Below the pieces are notes generated by a model. The model was not told the DNA's origin and did not search any database. It saw only the letters and a program-made list of their open reading frames with translations. A DNA stretch of 40,801 bases from Candidatus Syntrophosphaera thermopropionivorans (GTDB lineage Bacteria; Cloacimonadota; Cloacimonadia; Cloacimonadales; Cloacimonadaceae): positions 1 through 40,801 of the forward strand of contig NZ_SMOG01000013.1 in NCBI RefSeq assembly GCF_004353895.1. The letters run 5' to 3'. Made by a program: the position numbers and the translations under genes. Every line of letters begins with the position of its first letter. The first letter of the stretch is position 1. Of the stretch, positions 7,895 through 17,113 are shown piece by piece.

Positions 7895-8797
7895 TCAATT
7901 TACTTTACCAATAATATCTTTCAAATTCAGGTTTCGTTGTGTTAAAAAATTCAGAAGTCCCTGATAAACTTCAGGAATGGTTAAAGGATTACTGAAATTA
8001 GCCGTGCCAATAGCAATAGCAGAAGCACCGGCATAAAAGAATTCCAGAGCATCCTGCCAGGAATGAATTCCACCCATAGCGATAACTGGAATTTTTACTG
8101 CTCTGGCAGTTTGATAAGTTAAAGCAAGAGCCACAGGTTTAATCCCTATTCCACTGTAACCACATACTGGAATGGATAATCTTGATTTGCCTGTTTCCCA
8201 ATTTATTGCCATTCCATAAAGGGTATTGATTAAAGAAATGGAAGTTGCTCCTCCTGCTTCTGCCGCTTGAGCAATTAAGGCAATATCAGTAACATTAGGG
8301 CTGAGCTTTACAATCAATTCCCTATCAGTTAACCTTGCCAGTTTTTCAACCAGATTAAAAACAATATCAGGATTGGTCCCAAAAGCAATTCCTTCATTTT
8401 CCACATTGGGACAGGAGATATTAATTTCATAGCCATAGATTCCACAATGTAGTTCCAGTCCTTCCAGCATTCTAATAAACTCTTCTTGAGTAGCTCCTGA
8501 AAAGCTCACTATCAAAGGGATTTTAAGATATTCTCTCAAATCAAATAAATCATTATTGAGGAAGGATTTTAATCCTGGATTCTGCAGACCGATAGCATTT
8601 AGTAATCCTGCTTCAGTTTCATAAAGTCTGGGAGGTGGATTTCCTATTTTTGGTTTCAAGGTAATTGTTTTGGTTACATAAGCACCCAGAATTCCCTGCT
8701 GAAAAAAGTTAAAGTATTCAGTTCCAAAAGTCCCTGAAGCATTTAAAATAGGACTTTGAAGATTGATTTTGCCCAGAGAAGTGGAAAGTTCACTCAT
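7895..8797 (-). CDS. pyrD: Dihydroorotate dehydrogenase B, catalytic subunit
   Basis: Oxidises dihydroorotate to orotate with FMN; class 1B enzymes pass electrons through PyrK to NAD. The 300-residue length and the motifs NASGTFG (19-25), LQNPG (71-75), NISCPN with the catalytic-base Cys129, VKLSPN (163-168) and the C-terminal FMN-phosphate region with AMGGI fit class 1B. It overlaps the pyrK stop by four bases (ATGA), so the two subunits are translationally coupled. It is the last gene of the leftward pyrimidine operon. Confidence 0.96.
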   Translation of the reverse strand: MSELSTSLGKINLQSPILNASGTFGTEYFNFFQQGILGAYVTKTITLKPKIGNPPPRLYETEAGLLNAIGLQNPGLKSFLNNDLFDLREYLKIPLIVSFSGATQEEFIRMLEGLELHCGIYGYEINISCPNVENEGIAFGTNPDIVFNLVEKLARLTDRELIVKLSPNVTDIALIAQAAEAGGATSISLINTLYGMAINWETGKSRLSIPVCGYSGIGIKPVALALTYQTARAVKIPVIAMGGIHSWQDALEFFYAGASAIAIGTANFSNPLTIPEVYQGLLNFLTQRNLNLKDIIGKVN

Positions 8798-9531
8798 AAT
8801 TCTTTCCAGAGTATTTTTTCTGCTTCAAAGATAGGTCCATCATAACAGACTCTTAGATAACCTTCATTGGTTGGAATAACACAACCATAACAAACGCCAA
8901 CTCCACAAGCCATATATGCTTCCATAGAGACATAATGTGGAATGGGAGCAACTATTTGAGCCAGAGTTTTTAGCATATTAACAGGTCCACAGCTATATAT
9001 ACAATCAAAAGATTCTTTTTTCAACAAATCAGCTATATCTTTTGTCACTATTCCCTTATTTCCAAAGCTTCCATCTATGGTATAAGAACAGTCACAGGGA
9101 AAAACATCATCTTTTGAAGCTCCACCATGCAAAAAAAGAATATTATTGGAAGAATCAAGCCTTTTTTTCAAAAAAGCTAAAGGTGGATAACCTGTTCCTC
9201 CACTTACCATAAGTATTTTGCTATCTTGCCTTAAAGGAAAGGCATTTCCCAGAGGTCCATAAATCTTCAATTTATCGCCTGTTTTTAGAGCAGCTAAAGC
9301 TCTGGTTCCTCCACCTATGACCTTAATGAGGAAGGAGATACTATCTTCTTCTATATTGTAAACACTGATAGGTTTAAAAAGACGCCTGCATTGTGAAGTT
9401 ATATCAGCTTTTATCTGAAAGAAATTACCTGGATTGCATTGAGAAGCAAAATCTTCATCCTTAATAGTTATCTGGATGTAGTTGGTTCTAATCTTTTCTA
9501 TTTTTTCTACAGGTAAGATTTTATATTGCAC
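8794..9531 (-). CDS. pyrK: Dihydroorotate dehydrogenase B, electron transfer subunit
   Basis: Carries electrons from PyrD to NAD through FAD and a [2Fe-2S] cluster. The 245-residue protein has an FAD-binding barrel (about 1-100), a NAD-binding domain starting at VSGGTGYPPL (109-118) with CGP at 181-183, and cluster cysteines C209, C214, C217 and C229 in the spacing CX4CX2CX11C. The FAD motif normally written RPxS reads KPIS here (K53-S56), a conservative change. The start is GTG, overlapping the pyrC stop (TAGTG). Such PyrK subunits occur with class 1B enzymes, in line with an anaerobic lifestyle. Confidence 0.95.
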   Translation of the reverse strand: MQYKILPVEKIEKIRTNYIQITIKDEDFASQCNPGNFFQIKADITSQCRRLFKPISVYNIEEDSISFLIKVIGGGTRALAALKTGDKLKIYGPLGNAFPLRQDSKILMVSGGTGYPPLAFLKKRLDSSNNILFLHGGASKDDVFPCDCSYTIDGSFGNKGIVTKDIADLLKKESFDCIYSCGPVNMLKTLAQIVAPIPHYVSMEAYMACGVGVCYGCVIPTNEGYLRVCYDGPIFEAEKILWKEL

Positions 9532-10805
9532 TACTCAGCCTTCCAGGTTTGTCTTCCTTCCAGGAAAGTATATAATACCTTACTGGAAACTTTTTGATTA
9601 AGCCAGGGTGTATTTTTACTTTTAGAAAGGATAGATTCAGGAGTAAAGATAGTTTCAGCCCCCAGGTCAATGATAGTTAAATCAGCAGGATTTCCAGTTT
9701 TTAAGGCACTTTCAGGAAGATTTAAAATTTTAACCGGTGCTGAAGTTAAAGCCTCAACTAACCTTTCCAGAGATAGATAACCTTGTTTAACTAAATAGTG
9801 ATAAAGCACAGGGAAAGCAATCTCTAAACCGATGATTCCAAATGGTGCCTGGTCAAATTCTCTGGCTTTTTCAAAATCTGCATGAGGTGCATGGTCTGTT
9901 GCAATACAATCTATTATTCCTTCTTTTAAAGCTTTAACGCAGGCTTGACGGTCTTTTTCGGTTCTGAGAGGAGGTTTCATTTTAGTGTTGGTATCAAAAT
10001 TAAGGCAGGCTTCTTCAGTTAGTAAAAGATGATGAGGTGTAACTTCACAGGTTACTTTAACTCCTCTTTCTTTTGCTTCTCTAATCAATTCTATAGAACG
10101 AGCAGTGCTAATATGTGCTATATGCAATTGTGCACCGCAGTTTTCAGCTAACATAATATCACGAGCTACAATAACTTCTTCTGCCAGGGGAGAAATTCCA
10201 GTTAACCCAAGTTTTGTAGCTACTTTTCCACCATTAATTTGTCCTTTTCCGCTTAAATTATAATCTTCGGCATGAATGATGAGAGGAAGTCCAAAATTGG
10301 TGGCATAACGCATACAATTCAGCATTAATTTAGCATTCTGGACACAATTTCCATCATCGGAAACCGCAACTATTCCACCTGATTTCATAGTAGCCATTTC
10401 GCTTATTTCAAGTCCTTCACTTTTTTTAGTGATAGCACCTATAACAAAAACTCTGGCAGAACCAAGGTCTTTTGCTCTACGCTGAACATAATCTACAGAA
10501 GCAATATTATCCACTACTGGTTCGGTATTAGGCATAGCACAAAGAGTGGTAAAACCTCCATGAGCAGCAGCACGAGTTCCAGAAGCGATATCTTCTTTAT
10601 AAGTTTGTCCAGGGTCTCTTAAATGAGTGTGAATATCAACAAAGCCAGGAAAAACATATTTACCGCTTGTATCTATAATTTGATCTACTTTATCCAAATT
10701 TATGGTTTGAGCAATTCTTTGAATCTTTCCGTTTTTGAGCAAAATGTCTTTGCGAGAAAAGCGATTATTGATATAAGCAATTCCATTTTTTATGAGTGTA
10801 GTCAT
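9531..10805 (-). CDS. pyrC: Dihydroorotase (class I)
   Basis: Closes carbamoyl aspartate to dihydroorotate. The 424-residue protein has the binuclear zinc ligands at the positions usual for class I bacterial enzymes: H59 and H61 in DIHTHLRDPG, D151 in SDDGNCV, H178, H231 in HIAHIST and D304 in ATDHAPH. There is no catalytic carbamylated Lys in the first metal site, as expected for class I. The strong AAAGGAGG precedes the ATG. It follows pyrB by 11 bases and overlaps pyrK by one base. Confidence 0.97.
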   Translation of the reverse strand: MTTLIKNGIAYINNRFSRKDILLKNGKIQRIAQTINLDKVDQIIDTSGKYVFPGFVDIHTHLRDPGQTYKEDIASGTRAAAHGGFTTLCAMPNTEPVVDNIASVDYVQRRAKDLGSARVFVIGAITKKSEGLEISEMATMKSGGIVAVSDDGNCVQNAKLMLNCMRYATNFGLPLIIHAEDYNLSGKGQINGGKVATKLGLTGISPLAEEVIVARDIMLAENCGAQLHIAHISTARSIELIREAKERGVKVTCEVTPHHLLLTEEACLNFDTNTKMKPPLRTEKDRQACVKALKEGIIDCIATDHAPHADFEKAREFDQAPFGIIGLEIAFPVLYHYLVKQGYLSLERLVEALTSAPVKILNLPESALKTGNPADLTIIDLGAETIFTPESILSKSKNTPWLNQKVSSKVLYTFLEGRQTWKAE

Positions 10806-10816
10806 TTCCCCCTCCT

Positions 10817-11755
10817 TTAGAGCTTGCCACCAAGAATAAGAAACATCAGTGCCATTCTAACTGCTACACCGTTTGCTACCTGTTCTACAATGATACTTTG
10901 AGCGCTATCAGCTATCTCTGGTAAAATTTCTATTCCCCGATTCATAGGACCTGGATGCATAATTAGAGCATCTTTCTTAGCATATTTAATCGTTTCTTTG
11001 GAAAGAACATAATGACGACTATATTCTTCCAGACTGGGAAACAGACCTTCCGTCATTCTTTCCAGCTGCATTCTTAGACCCATAACAATATCAGCATCTT
11101 TCAAGGCTTCTGCTAAATCATATTCTACCTTACATCCATAAATCTGTTCCATATTAGCAGGCATAAGCGTGCGAGGTCCACAGACGGTTACTTCCATTCC
11201 CAATTTAGTCATTCCAATTAAATCAGAACGCACCACTCTACTATTTAAGATATCACCCACAATAGTGATTTTAAGCCCTTTTAAATTACCCAGACGTTCC
11301 CAGATAGAAAAGATATCAAGTAAAGCTTGGGTGGGATGAGCATGTCTTCCATCTCCCCCATTGATTACTGGTTTTCCAGAATACTTATGCACTAATTGAG
11401 GACTTCCTGGACTGCTATGACGGATGCAATAGAGGTCTATTCCCATAGCGTTGAGAGTATTAACCGTATCCTGCAGGCTTTCTCCTTTTTTTAAAGAGGA
11501 AACTGTAGCCTGGAAACTTACTACATCTGCACTTAATCTACTGGCAGCAAGTTCAAAACTCATTCGGGTGCGGGTGCTATCTTCTACAAATAGAGTACAG
11601 ACAGTTTTCCCTCGCAGAGTAGGGATTTTTTTGTATTCCCGGAGGTTTATTTCCTTCATACCTTTGGCAGCTTCCAGGATATACATAATTTCGTCAGAAG
11701 AATAGTCATCTAAGTCATATAGACTTCTACCGACAAATTGAGGTGTTGATTCCAT
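10817..11755 (-). CDS. pyrB: Aspartate carbamoyltransferase catalytic chain
   Basis: Makes carbamoyl aspartate from carbamoyl phosphate and aspartate, the first committed pyrimidine step. The 312 residues include the carbamoyl phosphate motif STRTR (60-64), the loop SSLKKGES (86-93), HPTQALLD (140-147) and the aspartate-binding HPGPMNRG. There is no regulatory chain gene pyrI next to it. It is the first gene of the operon pyrB-pyrC-pyrK-pyrD, with GGAG ahead of the ATG. No attenuator or PyrR gene is apparent nearby, so regulation cannot be read from the window. Confidence 0.96.
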   Translation of the reverse strand: MESTPQFVGRSLYDLDDYSSDEIMYILEAAKGMKEINLREYKKIPTLRGKTVCTLFVEDSTRTRMSFELAASRLSADVVSFQATVSSLKKGESLQDTVNTLNAMGIDLYCIRHSSPGSPQLVHKYSGKPVINGGDGRHAHPTQALLDIFSIWERLGNLKGLKITIVGDILNSRVVRSDLIGMTKLGMEVTVCGPRTLMPANMEQIYGCKVEYDLAEALKDADIVMGLRMQLERMTEGLFPSLEEYSRHYVLSKETIKYAKKDALIMHPGPMNRGIEILPEIADSAQSIIVEQVANGVAVRMALMFLILGGKL

Positions 11756-11805
11756 TTTTTACTCCTTTCCGGCTCACTGGCTCGGATTAAAGGTTTATTT
11801 GTATC

Positions 11806-11834
11806 TTTCTATTTAAAAAGCTGCTTTTGGTCAA
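11806..11834 (-). promoter_or_regulatory. Putative promoter of the pyr operon
   Basis: On the minus strand TTGACC (11834 to 11829) and TAGAAA (11811 to 11806) are 17 bases apart, about 50 bases ahead of pyrB. The -10 match is weak. Confidence 0.35.
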
Positions 11835-11935
11835 GATTTTTTATCCACTCTTTTTTCATTTATCAATTTCCTTGCAAGACAATATAATACATTTCCTGCT
11901 CTAAGATATTCTCTCTTATCATATTGGAAAAATCC

Positions 11936-11964
11936 TTGACTTAACACCTTGCTTAATATTAATG
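11936..11964 (+). promoter_or_regulatory. Putative promoter of the TPR lipoprotein gene
   Basis: TTGACT at 11936-11941 with TTAATG at 11959-11964 (17 bases) or TATTAA at 11957-11962 (15 bases). A -35 match is clear, the -10 uncertain. Confidence 0.35.
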
Positions 11965-12004
11965 TATTAATTAAATTGCATATATAAGAAAAGGAGTCAT
12001 TTAA

Positions 12005-13090
12005 ATGAAACGAATCTTTCTTCTTACCTTAGCTGTTTTGCTGTTCTTAACTGGTTGTGCGACAACCAGACATAGACTTAGTCCACAAGCTAATGTAGAT
12101 TTGAAAACAGCTAATGTCTACTATTCTCAACAAAATGTTGAGGAAGCTCTCAAATATTATAATCGTGTATTACAGGATAATCCTGATCATGCTTTAGCTT
12201 TAAGACGTGTGGCCGATATTTATCTTTATTATGGGGAACAGAATCCAGAAAAATCTCTGGAATACAACAAAATGGCTTATGAATATTACGATAGAGCCAT
12301 AAAGATTATGGAAAAATATGAAAAGCCTACCGAAGATGAGTTAGCTGCAATCCGAGATATGAAGAAAAGGAAACTTAGTGCCTGGACTCGTGTGTATAAT
12401 AAAGGAATTGAAGAATTGAATGCTGGCAACACTCAGCAAGCAATTAAGATTTTTGAACAAGCTGCGGAAATGGATCCCACAGAACTAAAACCATTGAATA
12501 TGCTGGTCAATATCTACCAAAATGAACTTAAAGATATGGAAAAAGCAGGCGAATATCTTTTCAAATTATATGAACAGAATCCAGAAAATATTGAAGTAAT
12601 AATGAATCTTGGAGCTTATTATTATAATAAACAAGACTTTGAAAAAGCTATCCCCCTCTTTGAGAAAGTGAAAGAAAAAGAACCTACTAATATCAAGAAT
12701 TTACTGGTTTTAACAGATTGTTATTATGCTAGCGAGCAATACGATAAAGCTAAAAACAATATTGAGTTGGCTTTGATTATAGAGCCGCGAAACACCGATG
12801 CTTTAGCCACAGCTTATGATATTGCTGTAAAAATGGATGATAATGAGGCTGCTCTGAATTATCTAAAACAACTTCTTGATATTAAAGAAGACAATATCTA
12901 TTATGAAAACATCGTTATCCTCTTGAATTCTATGGAAAGATGGGAAGAACTGGCAAATTATGCGCAGAAATGGCATAAGTTTGACGAAACAAATAAGATT
13001 CCAGTTCAATTCGTTATCTTAGCTGCTCAAAAAATGAAAAATCAAGCGCTGGAAACTGAGTATACCAATATTCTGAAACAGATGAAATAA
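12005..13090 (+). CDS. TPR-repeat lipoprotein
   Basis: The 361-residue protein has a signal peptide with lipobox LTGC, giving Cys18 as the lipidation site. TPR-like repeats fill most of the rest, roughly at 30-65, 135-170, 170-205, 205-240 and 240-275, with the usual A..Y..A...F pattern. Such outer-membrane or periplasmic TPR lipoproteins scaffold assemblies of envelope proteins (the BamD and Pil-type proteins are examples), but nothing here fixes the partner. It stands alone between divergent pyrB and the EamA gene and ends at a hairpin. AAGGAG precedes the ATG. Confidence 0.8.
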   Translation: MKRIFLLTLAVLLFLTGCATTRHRLSPQANVDLKTANVYYSQQNVEEALKYYNRVLQDNPDHALALRRVADIYLYYGEQNPEKSLEYNKMAYEYYDRAIKIMEKYEKPTEDELAAIRDMKKRKLSAWTRVYNKGIEELNAGNTQQAIKIFEQAAEMDPTELKPLNMLVNIYQNELKDMEKAGEYLFKLYEQNPENIEVIMNLGAYYYNKQDFEKAIPLFEKVKEKEPTNIKNLLVLTDCYYASEQYDKAKNNIELALIIEPRNTDALATAYDIAVKMDDNEAALNYLKQLLDIKEDNIYYENIVILLNSMERWEELANYAQKWHKFDETNKIPVQFVILAAQKMKNQALETEYTNILKQMK

Positions 13091-13107
13091 ACTATTCTGA
13101 TAAATCT

Positions 13108-13136
13108 AAAGCCTGTTCCTCAAGGAGCAGGCTTTT
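13108..13136 (+). terminator. Rho-independent-like terminator after the TPR lipoprotein gene
   Basis: Stem AAAGCCTGTTCC / GGAGCAGGCTTT (13108-13119 and 13124-13135, one G-T pair) with loop TCAA and a run of T at its 3' side. It ends only about 10 bases before the next ATG, so it also sits in the leader of the EamA gene. Confidence 0.75.
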
Positions 13137-13144
13137 TTAATGTT

Positions 13145-14062
13145 ATGCATAAAACATTTCAAAAAGCCTATTACTATGCTTTTGCGGCTATTCTTGCTTG
13201 GTCAACTGTTTCTACTGCATTTAAATTAAGTTTAAGACATCTCACTCCGCTGGGTTTACTTTTAATCTCCTCCTTATGTGCTACTATATTTTTAGCTATT
13301 ATCTTTCTGGTTAATTACAAAAGAGATAAGACAAATAAACCTTCTTTTAACTGGAAGATACGAATTCTATCTGGCTTGTTGAATCCTTTTATCTATTATC
13401 TAATGCTTTTTGAAGCTTATCATCGGCTTAGAGCTCAAGAAGCTCAAGTGCTTAATTATACTTGGGCTATAGTACTGTCTTTTCTTTCTGCCCTATTCTT
13501 AAAGCAAAAACTCAGGATTAAGGATATCATCGCTCTTTTCATTAGTTTCTTTGGTGTCCTTCTGGTCTCAACTCAAGGTAGGTTCTGGGAATTTCAATTT
13601 GATGACCCGGTGGGTTCTCTTTTAGCTGTTTCTACATCTTTAGTCTGGGCTTTTTATTGGATTTTAAATATGAAAGATAGTCTTCCCGCTATTCAAAAAC
13701 TTTTGGGGAATTTCTTAATTGGGACTCTGGCAACTTTTTTCTATGCATTAATACTGGGAAAATTGAATTATAATGGTTTATTTAGTTCTGAGGCAAATAT
13801 AACATTTGGCATTCTGGGAGGGATTTATGTGGGAATTTTTGAGATGGGTCTCACTTTTCTTCTTTGGCAAAAAGCTTTGGAATACAGTACGAGCACTGCT
13901 TCTACAGCTAATTTAATCTTTTTAACTCCTTTTCTATCACTCATCTTTATCTTCTTTATCTTGAAAGAACATATTTCTCCTGCCACTTTAATTGGTCTGG
14001 TTTTGATTGTTTTAAGTAATTGGTGGCAGAAATCTTCTCGTCCTGCTAAAGTTCTAAAATAG
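13145..14062 (+). CDS. EamA/DMT-family transporter
   Basis: A 305-residue integral membrane protein with about ten hydrophobic segments in two EamA-like halves (about 10-140 and 155-295), the layout of drug/metabolite exporters of the RhaT/YdcZ type. Substrate unknown. The second half keeps the 'E-x-x-x-F...L' pattern (IFEMGLTFLLWQKALEYS). The start lies about 10 bases after a terminator-like hairpin and lacks a free ribosome binding site. It converges on dinB with a 7-base gap. Confidence 0.85.
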   Translation: MHKTFQKAYYYAFAAILAWSTVSTAFKLSLRHLTPLGLLLISSLCATIFLAIIFLVNYKRDKTNKPSFNWKIRILSGLLNPFIYYLMLFEAYHRLRAQEAQVLNYTWAIVLSFLSALFLKQKLRIKDIIALFISFFGVLLVSTQGRFWEFQFDDPVGSLLAVSTSLVWAFYWILNMKDSLPAIQKLLGNFLIGTLATFFYALILGKLNYNGLFSSEANITFGILGGIYVGIFEMGLTFLLWQKALEYSTSTASTANLIFLTPFLSLIFIFFILKEHISPATLIGLVLIVLSNWWQKSSRPAKVLK

Positions 14063-14069
14063 AAGAAGT

Positions 14070-15137
14070 TTATATAGGAATTTCCAATTGTTCTTCCTTT
14101 TCTGGTCTTTCTAAGTCAAGTTTACCAACACCTACACCTAACAATCTTATCTTACGAGAATGGTCCCAGTTAGAAAGAAGTAGTTTTTCTGCATATTCAT
14201 AAAGAATAGCGCGGTCAGCAGTAGGTTCAGGTAAAGGACAAGAACGAGTTATGACCTCAAAGTTATCATATTTTATTTTGATAAAGATATTTTTCCCCAT
14301 TATACCTTGAAAGGCAAGACGATTTATCAAACGTTCAATCAATTTTTCCAATTCTGCTAAAATATCATTGATGTCATCCAAGTCTTTCTCAAAAGTATTT
14401 TCACAGCTTACCGTTTTGGGTTCAAATTCAGTAATAACTTCTCTATCATCAATTCCACGAACAACCTGATAATAATAAACTCCAGCCTTACCAAAATTGC
14501 TGATTAAAAAGCTTAAATCTTGATTATATAAATCTTCTCCATTTTTTATTCCCATTTTCTTCATTCGGGCAGCAGTGACCTTTCCAATACCATAAAATTT
14601 CTCTATAGGCAGTGAGAAAAGGATTTCACGAGTATTTTCTGGTGTGATGACACTAAGACCATCAGGTTTTTGCAGTTCAGAAGCTATTTTGGCAAGAAAT
14701 TTATTATAAGAAACACCGGCTGAACAGGTTAATTGAGTGGTATTCCAGATATCCTGTTTTATTAGTCGGGCAATTTTGACTGCATCAGGTTCATTGATTT
14801 TATTTTCAGTTACATCCAGATAAGCTTCATCCAAGGACATAGGTTCAACTAAATCGGTATATTGATGAAAAATAGCCCTGATTTGTTCCGAGACCTCTTT
14901 ATAAAGCTTGAAATGACCGTGAACAAAAACTGCTTGCGGACATAATTTCCAGGCTTGATAGGAACTCATACCACTATGAATACCATATTTTCTTGCTTCA
15001 TAAGAACAGGTTGCTACCACACCACGACTATCAGGTAATCCTCCAACTATTACACATTTTCCTTTCAGAGAAGGATTTTCCCTAATTTCTATGGAAGCAA
15101 AATAGGCATCCATATCAATATGAATTATCTTTTTCAT
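14070..15137 (-). CDS. dinB: DNA polymerase IV (Y-family)
   Basis: Translesion and error-prone DNA polymerase. The 355-residue protein has the metal-binding motif HIDMDAYFASIE (D8) and SLDEAYLDV (D103, E104), exactly at the E. coli Pol IV positions, followed by thumb HhH and little-finger domains. The C-terminal EEQLEIPI resembles a beta-clamp-binding peptide (QLxL-type), which is an inference. A GAGGG site precedes the ATG. I saw no LexA-type box upstream, but I did not have a species consensus to test. Confidence 0.95.
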   Translation of the reverse strand: MKKIIHIDMDAYFASIEIRENPSLKGKCVIVGGLPDSRGVVATCSYEARKYGIHSGMSSYQAWKLCPQAVFVHGHFKLYKEVSEQIRAIFHQYTDLVEPMSLDEAYLDVTENKINEPDAVKIARLIKQDIWNTTQLTCSAGVSYNKFLAKIASELQKPDGLSVITPENTREILFSLPIEKFYGIGKVTAARMKKMGIKNGEDLYNQDLSFLISNFGKAGVYYYQVVRGIDDREVITEFEPKTVSCENTFEKDLDDINDILAELEKLIERLINRLAFQGIMGKNIFIKIKYDNFEVITRSCPLPEPTADRAILYEYAEKLLLSNWDHSRKIRLLGVGVGKLDLERPEKEEQLEIPI

Positions 15138-15700
15138 ACCCTCATTTTTGGAGACATTTTTCTGCAGTCAAGATTTTTTAAACTACTTATTTTAGAAAAT
15201 TCTATCTCTTATAACTCTCAGTGAATTTAATTATGTTTATCTGATAATCTTAGCTTATAGAGGAAAAACCACTTTGAGGAGGTTATAGTATACAATTCAC
15301 AACCCGATATATAAACCGAGAAAGTAAAGTGCAATAATGGTCACTACAAATAACTACCAACTTTTATAATATTCTATGATTGTTATCAAGGGAAACATTG
15401 CCAGCATAATTTAACTCAAATTGTCTCTTAGCTCTCCCTTAGCTCTTTTGCTTATAAAGTGCTAAGAGAGAGTCAATTAGGAGTTTGGGATAATAATATT
15501 CATATAACTGTCTAATTTTAATGTAATTAAATGTATAATTTGTCCCCAAACAGAAGTTTAAAAGAGTTTAATTTACTGCTATCGTTTTGAAGAATAAAAT
15601 TGTATCCATTAGTTATTCGTCATAATTATATCATCGTTAATACGGGATAAAGAATATTAAAACTGGTTCTTTTATATCAGTATAAATCTACACTTGAGTT
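15138..15700. other. 560-bp noncoding spacer with inverted and direct repeats
   Basis: No credible gene on either strand. It holds an 11-bp tandem pair with an inverted copy at 15424-15471 and a 7-bp inverted pair GTTTGGG (15483-15489) / CCCAAAC (15545-15551) about 55 bases apart. The remainder is AT-rich. It may be the promoter-distal region of both flanking leftward genes or the residue of a lost gene or small element. Confidence 0.5.
15424..15471. repeat. 11-bp tandem repeat pair with an inverted copy
   Basis: TCTCTTAGCTC (15424-15434) is followed by TCCCTTAGCTC (15435-15445), one mismatch. After 15 bases GCTAAGAGAGA (15461-15471) is an inverted copy, so the first unit and this copy can form a stem of about 9 bp. 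AAATTG before and CAATTA after extend the symmetry loosely. Similar in plan to the arrays at 7097 and 40231. Confidence 0.65.
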
Positions 15701-16909
15701 TTATTCCGGATTAATAGCTGTCTGAGGAACAGGAGTAGAGTGCACTTTCAAAATAAAATAGAGAGTTCCCAGTAGACCAAAACCCGCGGCAATCAGGAAA
15801 TTTAGCGCAGGACTCACCTTCCAAAGAAAAGCTCCGGCAAAAGCTGCAACGGATACAATGACATCCCGGATGAAATAATAAGTGCCAAAAGTCCAAGCTT
15901 TTGAATCTTCAGGTGCCAGGTCCATAATAAGAGCTTTGCGAGTGGGTTCCCCAAACTCTTTTAGACCTCTTATAATAAATGCGAAGATTAAAGCTGGAAA
16001 GGTTTTACTAAAGAGCAGGACTATTGGGAAAATAGTGAAATTGAAGAAAGTTATAGCTACGTAAGGTTTGCGGGTACTTCTATCAGCTAAATAGGCAACT
16101 GGAATGTAAATAAGCATTGCTGTTACCATTTCAATGGCAGTCAAAATGCCAAATTGCATTTCGCTTATGTGATTATTTTCTACCACCCAAACCACCACAA
16201 AAGCATAAGGAATCTGTTCACAGAATCGCACTAAGATATCAGATACCAGAAGATTAGTAAGATTTTTAGAAAAGCGTCTGGACCCTTTTTTCTGTTTTGT
16301 CTTTTTCTCTACGGGAGGTTCAACGATTAACTTCTGTTGAACAAAGAGAGCTACAATGGCTAAAATTATGGCTACTATAAAGGCATAACGGACACCCTGA
16401 ATCCTTCCAAATTTCATAATAAGTGCACCACCCATAATAGGACCCAGAGCCATAGGAATTCTTTTTACGATGGAATTTAAGGAGACACCCATAGAACGAC
16501 GATTTGCAGGCACTACAGAAGATATTAAACTCATAGTTGCAGGTAAGGATATAGCTGTCCAGGAGATAAAAAAGATAGCACCAATCAGCACTGCTTGCCA
16601 GGTTGGAAACAAAACTACAATCAAATATCCGAATATAGCCATTAAATTGAAGATAGCTAAAGCTTTTTTATAGCCTAATTTTTCCGCTAACCAACCACCT
16701 GGATAAGAATACAAAGCACTGAGAAGATTGTCCAATCCATTTAAGAGACCAATTATAATAGGAGTACCGCCCATCGCAATAATATAGAGAGGAAGAAAGC
16801 GTTCTGCCATCTTTTCTCCCATCCCTACCAGAATGACCATCAACAGCATTCCTGCCAGACTGGAATTCATTCCCAGAAAATCAACTATTCTCTGAAAAAA
16901 CTTTTTCAT
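15701..16909 (-). CDS. MFS transporter
   Basis: The 402-residue protein has twelve hydrophobic segments in two halves with a central charged loop (about 200-215, KKTKQKKGSRRFSK). MFS signature-like sequences occur after segment 2 (GGWLAEKLGYKKAL) and after segment 8 (LADRSTRKPYV). The substrate is not evident. The start follows only a weak ribosome binding site. It lies 204 bases downstream of coaE on the same strand with a spacer long enough for its own promoter. Confidence 0.85.
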   Translation of the reverse strand: MKKFFQRIVDFLGMNSSLAGMLLMVILVGMGEKMAERFLPLYIIAMGGTPIIIGLLNGLDNLLSALYSYPGGWLAEKLGYKKALAIFNLMAIFGYLIVVLFPTWQAVLIGAIFFISWTAISLPATMSLISSVVPANRRSMGVSLNSIVKRIPMALGPIMGGALIMKFGRIQGVRYAFIVAIILAIVALFVQQKLIVEPPVEKKTKQKKGSRRFSKNLTNLLVSDILVRFCEQIPYAFVVVWVVENNHISEMQFGILTAIEMVTAMLIYIPVAYLADRSTRKPYVAITFFNFTIFPIVLLFSKTFPALIFAFIIRGLKEFGEPTRKALIMDLAPEDSKAWTFGTYYFIRDVIVSVAAFAGAFLWKVSPALNFLIAAGFGLLGTLYFILKVHSTPVPQTAINPE

Positions 16910-17113
16910 CTTTTCTATTGCTCTTTCTCTATATTCTCTTTACTTTAGATAATAAACATCTCACTACTTTCTTGCTTTATACTTAGATATCTTAAATATT
17001 TTATAGCAGGAGATATTAAATCCTTAGTATATTATAAGGGAGTTTTAACGGTTTGTCAAATAAGTGATGGTCTATGATATTGTAATCAGTTAGATAAAAT
17101 TAACCGTAAAATA

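Noticed and set aside
11756-11834. Pyrimidine-responsive attenuator or PyrR site before pyrB
   Set aside because: I see a GGCTC-type direct repeat (11769-11785) but no leader peptide with pyrimidine-run or paired antiterminator/terminator hairpins, and no pyrR.
14870-15200. LexA-type SOS box before dinB
   Set aside because: I did not see a convincing palindrome, and the species consensus is not known.
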